A DNA stretch of 64,000 nt from Prolixibacter sp. NT017 (GCF_009617875.1 NZ_BLAV01000001.1:1674001-1738000); one strand, 5' to 3'; counted from the first letter of the stretch, positions 54,236 through 63,011 are shown. Notes: generated from the sequence alone by a model not told the origin. Translations and numbers: made by a program.

Positions 54236-55030
54236 ATGAAAGTAACATTAATCACGGGAGCCACCAGTGGAATAGGTGAAGCAGTGGCTCATCAGTTAGC
54301 CGGTAAAAAACACAATTTGTTGTTGGTTGCCAGGAACGAGCAAAAATTGAAACACCTGTGCAGTGTGTTAGCAGACAAACACAAAATTGGAGCTGACTAT
54401 ATAGTAACTGACCTCAGTAAAACGCATGCACCCAACTACATCTACGATGAGAGTAAAAAGAAAAATTTGGTGGTAAATATTCTTATCAATAATGCGGGCA
54501 TGGGTTCCAGTGGTGTATTTGTAAAAAACGACTTACAAACGGAGCTGGAAATTTTACAAATAAACAATTCCGCCATGGTAGCGCTTTGCCATCTCTTTCT
54601 TCCTGCGATGATGAGTAACGAAAGTGGCAGCATCATCAACGTAGGTTCTATGGCATCCTTTTTCCCGAGTCCTTATATGAGTGTTTATGCCGCTTCGAAA
54701 ATGTTCGTGCTTTCATTTACAGAGGCACTGACTGAAGAGTGCAGACCTTATGGAGTACAGGTAATGTTGTTTTGTCCCGGACTTACAACATCTAATTTTA
54801 TGAATACGCCATCTAACGATAATGAATGGGGAAAGGTATTAACTGCCGGAGCCAATACACAAACACCTGAACAGGTAGCCACTGAAATGATACGTGCATT
54901 AGAAAAGAAAAAAACATTTCAGGTATCAGGACGCTTAAATGCGGCAGCAACCAAAATATTATCTCTGATACCCAATACAATTATTGCAAAGCAATTTGCC
55001 AAAAGCAAAAGAAAACAAATGGGGAAATAA
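54236..55030 (+). CDS. Short-chain dehydrogenase/reductase
   Basis: The 264-residue protein opens with LITGATSGIGEAVAHQLAGK (TGxxxGIG) and has NILINNAGMGSSG (NNAG), SIINVGSMA and YAASKMFV (catalytic Tyr-x-x-x-Lys). This classical-like SDR resembles the DltE/HSD-type group; substrate unknown. The ATG at 54236 gives the standard N-terminus. The AraC-type regulator follows 17 bases later, so the regulator and SDR form a unit. Confidence 0.92.
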   Translation: MKVTLITGATSGIGEAVAHQLAGKKHNLLLVARNEQKLKHLCSVLADKHKIGADYIVTDLSKTHAPNYIYDESKKKNLVVNILINNAGMGSSGVFVKNDLQTELEILQINNSAMVALCHLFLPAMMSNESGSIINVGSMASFFPSPYMSVYAASKMFVLSFTEALTEECRPYGVQVMLFCPGLTTSNFMNTPSNDNEWGKVLTAGANTQTPEQVATEMIRALEKKKTFQVSGRLNAAATKILSLIPNTIIAKQFAKSKRKQMGK

Positions 55031-55047
55031 TTTTTAAATTTGAATTT

Positions 55048-55965
55048 ATGAGCAAACAAGAATTTTTAAGCCTGCATATCAAGTCAATTGAGCAGCAACA
55101 TCAATTGTTGGGGGTGGCTAAACCCAAACATCCCTTGTTTAGCTTATTGCGGTTCGAAGATTATCCTAACCGGAAAATTGAGCAGCGTACCCGGTTAATC
55201 TCAGATTTGTATCAAATCACCCTTAAAAAAGATTGTCCATGCAAAATGCAATACGGACAAATGCATTATGATTTTGATGAAGGGGTCATGTCGTTCTTTT
55301 CACCTAAACAGGTAAATATTTTAGATAAAGGAGACTACATACCACAAGAAGGGTGGACGTTATCCATTCATCCTGATTTTTTCAGAACGTATCCGCTGTA
55401 TCAAAAAATAAAATCTTACGGTTTCTTTGATTATGCCATCAACGAAGCGTTGATACTTTCTGACGATGAACAAAAATCCATTGAAAATATTATTACGCAG
55501 ATTGAAAAGGAAATGAGTCTGCCAATAGATAATTTTAGTCAGGATGTAATTATTGCGAACCTCGACTTGCTGCTTACCTACGCCAACCGTTATTACAATC
55601 GTCAGTTCATCACGAGAAAACCGAACAACAGTAAGCTGTTGAGTGAACTTGAAGATATACTGAACGAGTATTTTCAAAATACCAACACGGAAAAAGGATT
55701 ACCAACAGCTACATTTCTGGCGTCACAACTCAATTTGTCACCCCGGTATTTAAACGACTGTCTGAAACAACTCACCGGACAAACTACTCAACAACTCATT
55801 CATGAAAAGCTAATTGAACACGCCAAGGAAATTTTGACTTCAACACAACTTTCAGTTAGCGAAATAGCTTATACATTAGGCTTTGAGCATCCGCAATCAT
55901 TCAGCAAATTGTTTAAGAATAAGACCAATCAATCGCCTTTGGAGTTCAGACAATCGTTTAGCTGA
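55048..55965 (+). CDS. AraC-family transcriptional regulator
   Basis: The 305-residue protein has a C-terminal pair of HTH motifs (about 215-300: PTATFLASQLNLSPRYLNDCLKQ, SVSEIAYTLGFEHPQSFSKLFKNKT, QSPLEFRQ). Its N-terminal about 180 residues are probably ligand-binding or dimerising. It probably controls the SDR gene immediately upstream. Start at 55048. Low-GC codons compared with the sulfur operon, but similar to the SDR. Confidence 0.92.
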   Translation: MSKQEFLSLHIKSIEQQHQLLGVAKPKHPLFSLLRFEDYPNRKIEQRTRLISDLYQITLKKDCPCKMQYGQMHYDFDEGVMSFFSPKQVNILDKGDYIPQEGWTLSIHPDFFRTYPLYQKIKSYGFFDYAINEALILSDDEQKSIENIITQIEKEMSLPIDNFSQDVIIANLDLLLTYANRYYNRQFITRKPNNSKLLSELEDILNEYFQNTNTEKGLPTATFLASQLNLSPRYLNDCLKQLTGQTTQQLIHEKLIEHAKEILTSTQLSVSEIAYTLGFEHPQSFSKLFKNKTNQSPLEFRQSFS

Positions 55966-55984
55966 AATGAAACCCTGCACCCCA

Positions 55985-56066
55985 CACCCCGTCAGTGGTC
56001 GTAGACCCTGACGGTGGTATATAAACCTACCGCCGATCGGTCAGCGTGCAAAGCACCTGACAGCGT
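55985..56066 (+). repeat. REP-like repeat copy 6
   Basis: Hairpin A (55989-56014) is intact. Hairpin B (56038-56063) has an altered left arm (CGGTCAG). All six copies read in the same direction. Confidence 0.8.
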
Positions 56067-56087
56067 CAAAAACAGAAACCAACAACT

Positions 56088-56232
56088 CCATTCCCTCATT
56101 CTCTCATTCAATCATTCCTTCATTCCCTCATTCCCTCATTCTCTCATCCAATCATTCCTTCATTCCCTCATCCAATCATCCAATCATTCAATCATTCCCT
56201 CATTCCTTCCTTCAATCCTTCTCTCATTTCCA
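56088..56232. repeat. Pyrimidine-rich degenerate tandem repeat
   Basis: TCATTCCCTCATTCTCTCAT-type units of 8 and 12 bases run for about 145 bases, almost free of G on the plus strand. The reading frame through it codes only repeated HSLI/PSFP peptides, so it is not a gene. Confidence 0.75.
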
Positions 56233-56272
56233 ATAAATCCTTACCTTAGTTAACGCAAAAATACAGGCCCCA

Positions 56273-57160
56273 TTGAAAACAAACACCGACCATTTACCCG
56301 CTGACAAGCAAGCTGAACTGCAGAAGATTGTAACGGCCATTGAGCAACGCTTTCCGGCCGAGATGATCATCCTGTTCGGGTCGTATGCCCGGGGCGACTG
56401 GGTAGACGACCGCTACAAAGAAGACGGCACGACCTACGAATACAAAAGCGATTACGATATTCTGGTGGTGCTCGATACCGAAGTGGTCGCCATTAAACGG
56501 GAGAGCAACCGGCGCTGGCAAAACAAGCTGCGCCGCGATACCGGTAGGGAAGCCCCGCTCAACGTAATATTCCACGGCATCGATTACCTGAACAGCGAGA
56601 TTGAGGATGGCAGTTACTTCTTCATGGATGTACTAAAAGAGGGAATCATGCTGCACGACAGCGGGAAGTTCCAACTGGCAACCCCCAAGCTGCTCGACCA
56701 TAAACAACGAACAAGCAAAGCCCGGCTCTATTTTAATAAGTGGTTTGATAATGCTGAAATCTTCTATTTGGATTTCGAGACCAACTTCGAAAGAGCAAAG
56801 CTTAATAAAAAATACCTGGGACAGGCTGCGTTTATGCTTCATCAGGCCACCGAGCGGTATTATGCCTGTGTGCTTTTAGTGTACACCGATTACAAACCGA
56901 AGGTGCACGATCTCGACAAACTCAACGGACAAGTTTGCAAGCTCGACAACCGGTTCAAGACCATCTTCCCCCGGAAAACCGAAGAAGAGGAGCGGTTATT
57001 TACCCTGCTGAAGAAAGCTTATATCGATTCGCGTTACAAACTGGATTACAGCATCAGCCGCGACGATTTGGTCTACCTTTCGGAGCGGGTACAACAGTTG
57101 CGCGAACTGACGGAGCTGGCCTGTAAAGAAAAAATCGATAGTTTTATGTCTGAAAAATAA
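56273..57160 (+). CDS. MNT nucleotidyltransferase - HEPN fusion protein
   Basis: The 295-residue protein has the MNT motif LFGSYARGDW (Gly36-Ser37) followed by SDYDILVV (Asp60, Asp62), so the catalytic Gly-Ser and both Asp are present. A HEPN-like helical domain follows (about 145-290, AAFMLHQATERYYACVLLVYTDYKPKVHDLDKL). The Rx4-6H RNase motif of toxic HEPNs is not clear here. In toxin-antitoxin pairs these domains are separate; here they are fused, which is common in Bacteroidota, where the role is unknown. The start codon is TTG (56273); no ATG fits. The XRE gene follows 70 bases later. Confidence 0.82.
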   Translation: MKTNTDHLPADKQAELQKIVTAIEQRFPAEMIILFGSYARGDWVDDRYKEDGTTYEYKSDYDILVVLDTEVVAIKRESNRRWQNKLRRDTGREAPLNVIFHGIDYLNSEIEDGSYFFMDVLKEGIMLHDSGKFQLATPKLLDHKQRTSKARLYFNKWFDNAEIFYLDFETNFERAKLNKKYLGQAAFMLHQATERYYACVLLVYTDYKPKVHDLDKLNGQVCKLDNRFKTIFPRKTEEEERLFTLLKKAYIDSRYKLDYSISRDDLVYLSERVQQLRELTELACKEKIDSFMSEK

Positions 57161-57230
57161 ACCGTCCCCTTGTGAGGGAATGGTGCTCATTATTTATTGA
57201 CCGTAAAAAGAATACTAAACCATTGCGATT

Positions 57231-57635
57231 ATGGACATCATGGATACAGCCCGCTTGAACATCAAGAAACGCCGCGAACTGAAAGGTTTCCGCCAGCAGG
57301 ACATGGCCGACAAACTGAGCATGAATATCCGCACGTACCAGAACCTGGAAAACGGCGAAACCAAACTCGACCTGGAACGCCTGGAGCAGATTGCCGAAAT
57401 ACTGGAGACCAATATGGAAGAGCTGCTCAAACCGGAAGGGTACTATATCCATCAGGAAATACAAAAAGGAGGTAATGGGCCTGGCGTTAATTTTGGAAGT
57501 GAAAATACATACAACTATGGCATCGAAAAGGAAATAGTTGATAAACTACTGGAAGCAAAAGACAACGAGATAGAATTACTCAAAGAAGAAAATAAATATT
57601 TGAAAGAAAAGATCGATCAGTTATTGAGTAAGTAA
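57231..57635 (+). CDS. XRE-family regulator with C-terminal coiled coil
   Basis: The 134-residue protein begins with an HTH_3 domain (residues 7-65, RRELKGFRQQDMADKLSMNIRTYQNLENGET). A linker with GPGVNFGSENTYNY and a coiled coil follow (about 98-133, LLEAKDNEIELLKEENKYLKEKIDQLL). A detached C-terminal piece of a similar protein lies at 59073-59144. It may regulate the MNT-HEPN gene before it or the pair after it. ATG at 57231 or 57240. Confidence 0.88.
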   Translation: MDIMDTARLNIKKRRELKGFRQQDMADKLSMNIRTYQNLENGETKLDLERLEQIAEILETNMEELLKPEGYYIHQEIQKGGNGPGVNFGSENTYNYGIEKEIVDKLLEAKDNEIELLKEENKYLKEKIDQLLSK

Positions 57636-57778
57636 GTACTGCATAAGCTAGTGCTGTATTCGGAAATTACAAACCCGTTTGATGTCTTGAAATACAAGAG
57701 GTACGCGTTGCATATTGAAAATATAGGGTAGTTTTGTATATATATAAACAGGCTGGCAGTAAGCTGAAAATACGATAA

Positions 57779-58234
57779 ATGGCAATGCATCAGGATACTA
57801 TTGATATATTAGACCAGTTTTGCAAACCATTACCTTCTGATTTAAGGAGGAAAATTAGATCTGAATTTGATAGTCGGCTTAAAGAAACTAAATGGTTTAT
57901 TTCAAATACCGATTTTTATGCACAATTAGATTCAGATACGGAAGTAATAGAAATTATTCTATTGCTTACAGTCTATTATAAAAGAGTTATTATTTGTTTG
58001 GATAGTGCCACGAGATTCTATACCCGAGTTTCAAAGATTAAAGATTCTGACGGAATCCAAATTGGGAAATTCAATTATGATTATACTCAGAATAATAAAA
58101 TCCTTGGCGTAATTATTAATTTTAAAAGACTAAAAGAAATGTATCAACTGCCAGAGTATATATTCGAATATGTAGAGACCAAGGAGTTTATTCGAAAAAT
58201 TGTCACCTTCAAAGAATCTTTTAGTGATGTCTGA
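57779..58234 (+). CDS. Hypothetical protein of a low-GC gene pair, 151 aa
   Basis: No family recognised. The protein is mostly helical at the N-terminus (DTIDILDQFCKPLPSDLRRKIRSEF), then beta-rich. No signal peptide or membrane segment is present. GC is clearly lower than in the XRE gene before it. Its stop overlaps the start of the next gene by 8 bases (ATGTCTGA), so the two are translated together and probably act together. Confidence 0.6.
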   Translation: MAMHQDTIDILDQFCKPLPSDLRRKIRSEFDSRLKETKWFISNTDFYAQLDSDTEVIEIILLLTVYYKRVIICLDSATRFYTRVSKIKDSDGIQIGKFNYDYTQNNKILGVIINFKRLKEMYQLPEYIFEYVETKEFIRKIVTFKESFSDV

Positions 58235-59036
58235 TAATGAGAAGAAAAAGTCGAGGTCTCCATTTAAAGAGAAAGAATCATTTAAATCTGAAATTAAGGG
58301 TTTTCTTAAACGCTTCAACTCCATTATTTATAGTCATGCTGATAGGATCAGTGATTATTTCGAGATGAGCTGTTTTAATTATATAGTTCAATATTACGAA
58401 GATATGGGGTTTGACATTAAAGTTCAAAACTTGCAAAAAAACAAATACAGATATAAATGTACTACAAGTGGCAATCATATAAATTTCTCCTATTTTAGCG
58501 CTAAGTTGGGCACAAAATCTAATAATGATATTCAAATTCACCATAATCTGGCCGTAGAATCAAAGTATGAAAAAGGTATTTATACTACTCCAGACATTAC
58601 TGTAATAAAAAGATCAACAATAGAAACGAGAAAGGACTTTTATCAAGGGAATAAAACCTTCAGCTATGTGAAAAATAAGAATCTCATTACGTTCGCCGAA
58701 GTAAAGCATTTTACTCCGTTTCCAGAATTGCTTTTCAATTTTATTGGAACTGTAAATGAATTAAAAGGTCTTGAGCATGATATACCTATGAATACAGAGC
58801 CAATTATGCATTTTGCACCGTTCTTGATGATTTCAGGAAAAAGTAATGCTCATACAGACGGGATCAGGCTCTCTTTGTCAGCCCGATACAATATCAATAT
58901 TGTTTTTGATCTCTTTGGGAAAGGATTAGATAAGAATTTAAGAATAAGGTATCAATCGGTCGAAAAACTAAATTACATTGAGCAAGAAGAAGAAAGAGAA
59001 TTAAAAATCATAGAAGATGAAGATTCACCATTCTAA
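58227..59036 (+). CDS. Putative PD-(D/E)xK-like nuclease of a low-GC gene pair
   Basis: The 269-residue protein has TPDITVI (Pro122-Asp123) and FAEVKHF (Glu158-x-Lys160) about 35 residues apart, with a possible preceding Glu111. This spacing is that of the PD-(D/E)xK phosphodiesterase core, but the fold cannot be confirmed by eye. The N-terminus is basic and helical; the C-terminus is very acidic (EQEEERELKIIEDEDSPF). With the 151-residue partner it forms a two-gene module located between an XRE gene and a detached XRE tail. Possible defence or restriction role, inferred only from context. Confidence 0.55.
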   Translation: MSDNEKKKSRSPFKEKESFKSEIKGFLKRFNSIIYSHADRISDYFEMSCFNYIVQYYEDMGFDIKVQNLQKNKYRYKCTTSGNHINFSYFSAKLGTKSNNDIQIHHNLAVESKYEKGIYTTPDITVIKRSTIETRKDFYQGNKTFSYVKNKNLITFAEVKHFTPFPELLFNFIGTVNELKGLEHDIPMNTEPIMHFAPFLMISGKSNAHTDGIRLSLSARYNINIVFDLFGKGLDKNLRIRYQSVEKLNYIEQEEERELKIIEDEDSPF

Positions 59037-59072
59037 ACGTAAAGATGTCAAAGTAGTATGTGATTAGAGCTG

Positions 59073-59144
59073 TATGACCGCTTGCTAGTTGCCGAAAAAG
59101 ACAAAGTCGCCATGATGGAGAAGCTGATAGAGGGAAGAAAGTAA
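59073..59144 (+). pseudogene. Detached C-terminal tail of an XRE-type protein
   Basis: YDRLLVAEKDKVAMMEKLIE-type sequence, 23 codons and a TAA, has no start codon and a stop just upstream. It resembles the coiled-coil end of XRE proteins of the kind coded at 57231-57635. It marks a border where the pair 57779-59036 seems to have been inserted into or beside an XRE gene. Confidence 0.5.
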
Positions 59145-59239
59145 TAATAGTGTGCAAAGAGAAAGTCAGCGTCGGTATATTAATTACTAATCGCTTACCA
59201 TTTTTTGTTTAAATTAAATTCAGAAGGGAAGCAAGAAGT

Positions 59240-60364
59240 TCATTCTTCTTGCTTCAAACTACTAAATATTTTATCCAAGTCGAAATCGGGGGATCCTTGT
59301 CTTGAAAGATAATAAGAAAACTTGGCAGTAATATCCTTCATGAATGAACTTGTTACTGTGCCTATTGCTTTATATTCATTAATGAATACTTTTCTTTTTA
59401 CTGTTTCAATTTTTTGAAAGTCTATCAAGCCTCCCTGGAAACTGTTGGCTTTAGGCAAAAAATAGTATCTAGGGGAGCAACTATTGCTAATTAAGCTATA
59501 TAGTCGGTTCTGTGCTTTTTCTTTATCTTCCTTAGAGTTCCCTATTTTATTGTATTTTTTTATGGAGCTGGTTAGTAGCGAGGCTTTAGGATCTATCTTA
59601 GAAATGAGGATATAGTCAGTTTTATTGTTTGCGAAGTCGCAAGCAGGATTTAAAACGAGATAAAAAAAATCTTCCTTTTTAACAATTGAGCCAGTAAAAA
59701 CAAACTCTTTAATAGATGGGATGATGTATGCTTCTTCAGGCACATAATGCTCAAACGGATCAGAACCTTTTTTTAGTTCCATGTGTTCCTTTAGATGCTC
59801 ACTTATATATCTAATGAGAACTTTTTCTCTTTCTTCTTTGGTTCCTTCGTGGGACTCCCATTTTTCCAGATTCTTTGCAAAATGATTCCAAAATATCTTG
59901 TTTAGAAATGAATCAATTTGTCCTCTTTTTCCTAGTATATCAATGAACCCGAGCGAATATAAACTACTGATTTCTTTTAAAATTTCACTAAAAGGCTTAT
60001 CTGCCTTGTTATATGCCTTAAGTAATTGACTTTGATTATCTTTATACTTTTCCTCCAGTAGCGGGAGATTATTAGAATAAACAAAAATTGGGATCCTGTT
60101 TTTTTTATATATTTTTTCGATTAGTTCGTTACCCTTAGCATCATCTGCTTTCTCATTTGTAACTTTTAGATCAACTATTGCCGCATAAAAGTTTTTATCA
60201 CTAGCCAGTAAGTCGAATGCTTCTTCAATCTTTTTTGCTCTGTTTCCTTCAAAAATAAAGTTGATTTCTGGATTCAATCGATTGAATACTTCAAAATTTG
60301 CTTTGTGTATACTATCAAAATCTTGATCATTATCCTCCAGAATTAGTAAATCGAGGTTAGTCAT
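59240..60364 (-). CDS. Receiver-domain (response-regulator-like) protein with unknown C-terminal domain
   Basis: The 374-residue protein starts at the ATG at 60364. Residues 5-130 form a receiver: LLILEDNDQD (acidic pair Glu10-Asp11), AAIVDLKV (phospho-acceptor Asp65), IFVYSNN (Ser97) and NKADKPF (Lys-Pro). The rest has no DNA-binding motif that I know; it shows LVLNPACDFANN and a terminal AKFSYYLSRQGSPDFDLD. The start overlaps the stop of the histidine-kinase gene by 8 bases (ATGACTAA), so the two are translationally coupled. Inferred role: phospho-accepting output partner of that kinase. Confidence 0.8.
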   Translation of the reverse strand: MTNLDLLILEDNDQDFDSIHKANFEVFNRLNPEINFIFEGNRAKKIEEAFDLLASDKNFYAAIVDLKVTNEKADDAKGNELIEKIYKKNRIPIFVYSNNLPLLEEKYKDNQSQLLKAYNKADKPFSEILKEISSLYSLGFIDILGKRGQIDSFLNKIFWNHFAKNLEKWESHEGTKEEREKVLIRYISEHLKEHMELKKGSDPFEHYVPEEAYIIPSIKEFVFTGSIVKKEDFFYLVLNPACDFANNKTDYILISKIDPKASLLTSSIKKYNKIGNSKEDKEKAQNRLYSLISNSCSPRYYFLPKANSFQGGLIDFQKIETVKRKVFINEYKAIGTVTSSFMKDITAKFSYYLSRQGSPDFDLDKIFSSLKQEE

Positions 60365-63011
60365 TTTTGTTATGTATTTGTTCAACTATAAAGTGTACTC
60401 CATTGTCTACATCTTCAGCTTTTAAACGACAATTGTTTCTTTCCATTGCTTCTCCGGCGATCGACAATCCTAGACCTGTCCCTCCTGATTTTGTGGAGAA
60501 GCCTGGCTCAAATATAGTACTATCTTCAATAAATTTGGGTTCAATTCCAATTCCGTTATCGTAATAATTAATTTTAAGTAATCCTCCTAAATTTGTCACA
60601 TCAATACTAATTTGTTTTTTATCGAGCTCAGAATCGCTAAACCAATATATACTATTTTCAATTAAATTGGTGAACACGATATAAAAATCACTTTTCCAAC
60701 CATTGAAAGAGATGTCGGGCTCACAATCCAGTTGAAAACTTATTCCATTTCTGCCAAATTCATTTTCAAAGACCTTTCTTGTTGTTTCGATTGCCTCGCA
60801 AACAGAGAATAGTTCTTTGTTGTCTCTTCTTTTTGCAGCCAGTGGGTCAATCTTTTTAAAGAGGTCTATTAAGATTTTAGATTGGAATGTAATATCATCA
60901 ACTTTCTTGATCACGGAATTGAGTGTGTCTTGATTAAAACTTTGTTTCAAAGATTCAGCTTCCAATTTTATCAAAGGTATATGATTTGTATAGTACATAA
61001 AGGGCTTCCTTCCCTCATGAAGAATGACATTAACAATTTTTCCTAATGTTACTTGGCCTTCATATTCTGCAATTTTTCTTTTTAAAGTTTCTGATAAAGC
61101 CGTATTCTCACTCTCTTTTCTTGCAAATAGCTCTGATACTTTACTTTTGACCTCATCAGGTATTTCAATGTTTTCGATTTCTGATTCAATACTTGTTTTT
61201 AAATCAGAAAGATTAAAAAGTGAATTAACAATTTCATTGGCTGTCTGATTTTTTCGTCCCTTTCCCGTTCTTGACCTAAATTGAAATCGATTCTGTTCGA
61301 GTTTTACTATCGCACTTGAGACAATTTTTTTCAATCCTTGATAGTGACCATCTTCTTTTAAACCATCTCTGGCACTTTTTTCTTCTAGGCCTGATTCTTC
61401 TTCCGCTTGTATGTCAACAAATCCAATAACTTGGTTGCTACCAATCTTCATAGATGGATTTTGTACTCTTGCCTTATCTAATTCCAACCAATCGTATCCT
61501 GGGTCTCCATATGGTCTTATTCTAAAATTGCCCCGATAAACCCCAATACCACAGTTTTCGTTTAGTATTCGTCTGGCCTCTAATCGTCCTAATGCTTGTC
61601 CTGTTATTGTGTCTTTAAGACCTCTATCTATGAGATTCTGTATAGAGTCACCTTCTCTGTCATAAACTCTTATGTCAAGGTTCACTTCTCCGCAGCTAGA
61701 TTCATTTTTCTGAAATTTGATTTGATATTCATATTTCTCTGGAATTATACCTACCACAGATTTATTTTCATATGTGAGATTCGCAACGCCGTTAGTAGAT
61801 ATGGTGCCGCTGATTCGATAATCAAATAGATCAAAGAGTGGGAACGGTTCAATTTGGTATGTTCCATTGTCATAAGCTTCAACCGGAAAATCCGAAAATT
61901 TTAGTGTTATATTGAATTCATCTTCGTCGGTATAGCTAAAGCGAGGGTCCTTTAATTTTTTAAGTTCAATAATTAAAGAATCAATGTTTTCTTTTGTCCA
62001 GCTATTCAGCATAGCCGATTCTCCTGTAATCTCAATAACCGTTTTGCTTGGTCCAGCTACGTTAAATTTCTCAATCAGGATAGGTACATCTTCCAGATAC
62101 TCCTTCTCTTCAAATTCATTCCAGTCTATAAATACAGTTGTGGCCTCACTTTTTTTATTGTATGTCTCAAGGAATACTTGATTTCCCAAAATTGCAGTAG
62201 CATATCTTCCAATTCCTTTTCTCCCTTGCATTAATCTGCCTGATGGACTATATTTTCGTATCAGCTTATCGTTAGTCGACGGGACCATCCACTTATTAGT
62301 TACAGTGTCATAATCCATTCCGTGCCCATCGTCAGCAACAACTATTCTGAGATGCTTCTCTGCCCCAATATATATCGCCGAAAATAGTATTTCGACATTT
62401 CGAGCATCAGCATCATAAGAATTTTTTACAAGCTCAACGATGGCTGCATAATTGTCTTTTATCAGATCTCGACCAATGGTCAAAATATGTCTTCCTGCAG
62501 GCCTAATATGATAAATTCCCTCGTTGATTTTAGTTCTTACAGAATCTACTTTCTTCTTTGCCTTAAGGGGAAATAGGTCTTCCGTATTAAATATTTGGTT
62601 TGTATCAGTTCGATCAAGAGATACTTGTTTTAGAAATTTTTCTCCGTCTTCTGGAGCAAGCAAAAAAGCTTTATACTCATTTTCGTTTTTGAGTAAAATA
62701 AATAATTGACCAGTTGTTAGTTTGGCTCCTAGTCTTGTTATTCTGTATTCATTTCTACTTCCCTTTCCATAATAGATGAATCTCGATTTGCTTATTTTAC
62801 CATTTGCCCATTCAATTGCAGCATACTTCTCTTTATTCATGCCTTTTTGCCCAGGTGTTTCGAATAAGATGGGGATCGCATTTTTGGGAATATATATTCC
62901 ATCTTGGTGACCTCCAGTATCTCCCGAATCATTTGCAGAAACAAATTTTAAGAAGCATAAATTGTAGTTATTTAAAGACTCAATTGCATTTAATACAATG
63001 TTGGTGCTCAT
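60357..63011 (-). CDS. Histidine kinase with EcoRII-N-like DNA-binding domain and MORC-type GHKL ATPase
   Basis: Three parts can be read in 884 residues. (1) Residues 15-130: LKFVSANDSGDTGGHQDGIYIPK and a beta-rich remainder, as in the EcoRII N-terminal effector (B3-like) DNA-binding domain. (2) Residues 165-400: a GHKL ATPase with AIVELVKNSYDADA (Glu193, Asn197), VVADDGHGM and GRKGIGRYA, of the Hsp90/MORC class. (3) Residues 640-884: a histidine kinase with H-box ILHEGRKP (His665), N-box NLIENS, G1 YDNGIGI, F-box and G2 GGTGLGLS. The order suggests DNA recognition, ATP-driven clamp closure and phosphotransfer to the receiver protein downstream. It lies 104 bases after an EcoRII-type nuclease gene on the same strand. 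Confidence 0.85.
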   Translation of the reverse strand: MSTNIVLNAIESLNNYNLCFLKFVSANDSGDTGGHQDGIYIPKNAIPILFETPGQKGMNKEKYAAIEWANGKISKSRFIYYGKGSRNEYRITRLGAKLTTGQLFILLKNENEYKAFLLAPEDGEKFLKQVSLDRTDTNQIFNTEDLFPLKAKKKVDSVRTKINEGIYHIRPAGRHILTIGRDLIKDNYAAIVELVKNSYDADARNVEILFSAIYIGAEKHLRIVVADDGHGMDYDTVTNKWMVPSTNDKLIRKYSPSGRLMQGRKGIGRYATAILGNQVFLETYNKKSEATTVFIDWNEFEEKEYLEDVPILIEKFNVAGPSKTVIEITGESAMLNSWTKENIDSLIIELKKLKDPRFSYTDEDEFNITLKFSDFPVEAYDNGTYQIEPFPLFDLFDYRISGTISTNGVANLTYENKSVVGIIPEKYEYQIKFQKNESSCGEVNLDIRVYDREGDSIQNLIDRGLKDTITGQALGRLEARRILNENCGIGVYRGNFRIRPYGDPGYDWLELDKARVQNPSMKIGSNQVIGFVDIQAEEESGLEEKSARDGLKEDGHYQGLKKIVSSAIVKLEQNRFQFRSRTGKGRKNQTANEIVNSLFNLSDLKTSIESEIENIEIPDEVKSKVSELFARKESENTALSETLKRKIAEYEGQVTLGKIVNVILHEGRKPFMYYTNHIPLIKLEAESLKQSFNQDTLNSVIKKVDDITFQSKILIDLFKKIDPLAAKRRDNKELFSVCEAIETTRKVFENEFGRNGISFQLDCEPDISFNGWKSDFYIVFTNLIENSIYWFSDSELDKKQISIDVTNLGGLLKINYYDNGIGIEPKFIEDSTIFEPGFSTKSGGTGLGLSIAGEAMERNNCRLKAEDVDNGVHFIVEQIHNKND

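Noticed and set aside
56014..56253. Plus-strand ORF through the pyrimidine repeat
   Set aside because: Its sequence is mostly low-complexity HSLI/PSFP repeats from the tandem tract and it begins inside REP copy 6.
59240..63011. Detocs or Z1/MORC-type restriction system as the identity of the kinase-receiver module
   Set aside because: No nucleotide phosphorylase effector follows the receiver gene, as Detocs requires. No Z1, DUF4420 or AIPR gene is present, as in the MORC-linked restriction clusters I know.
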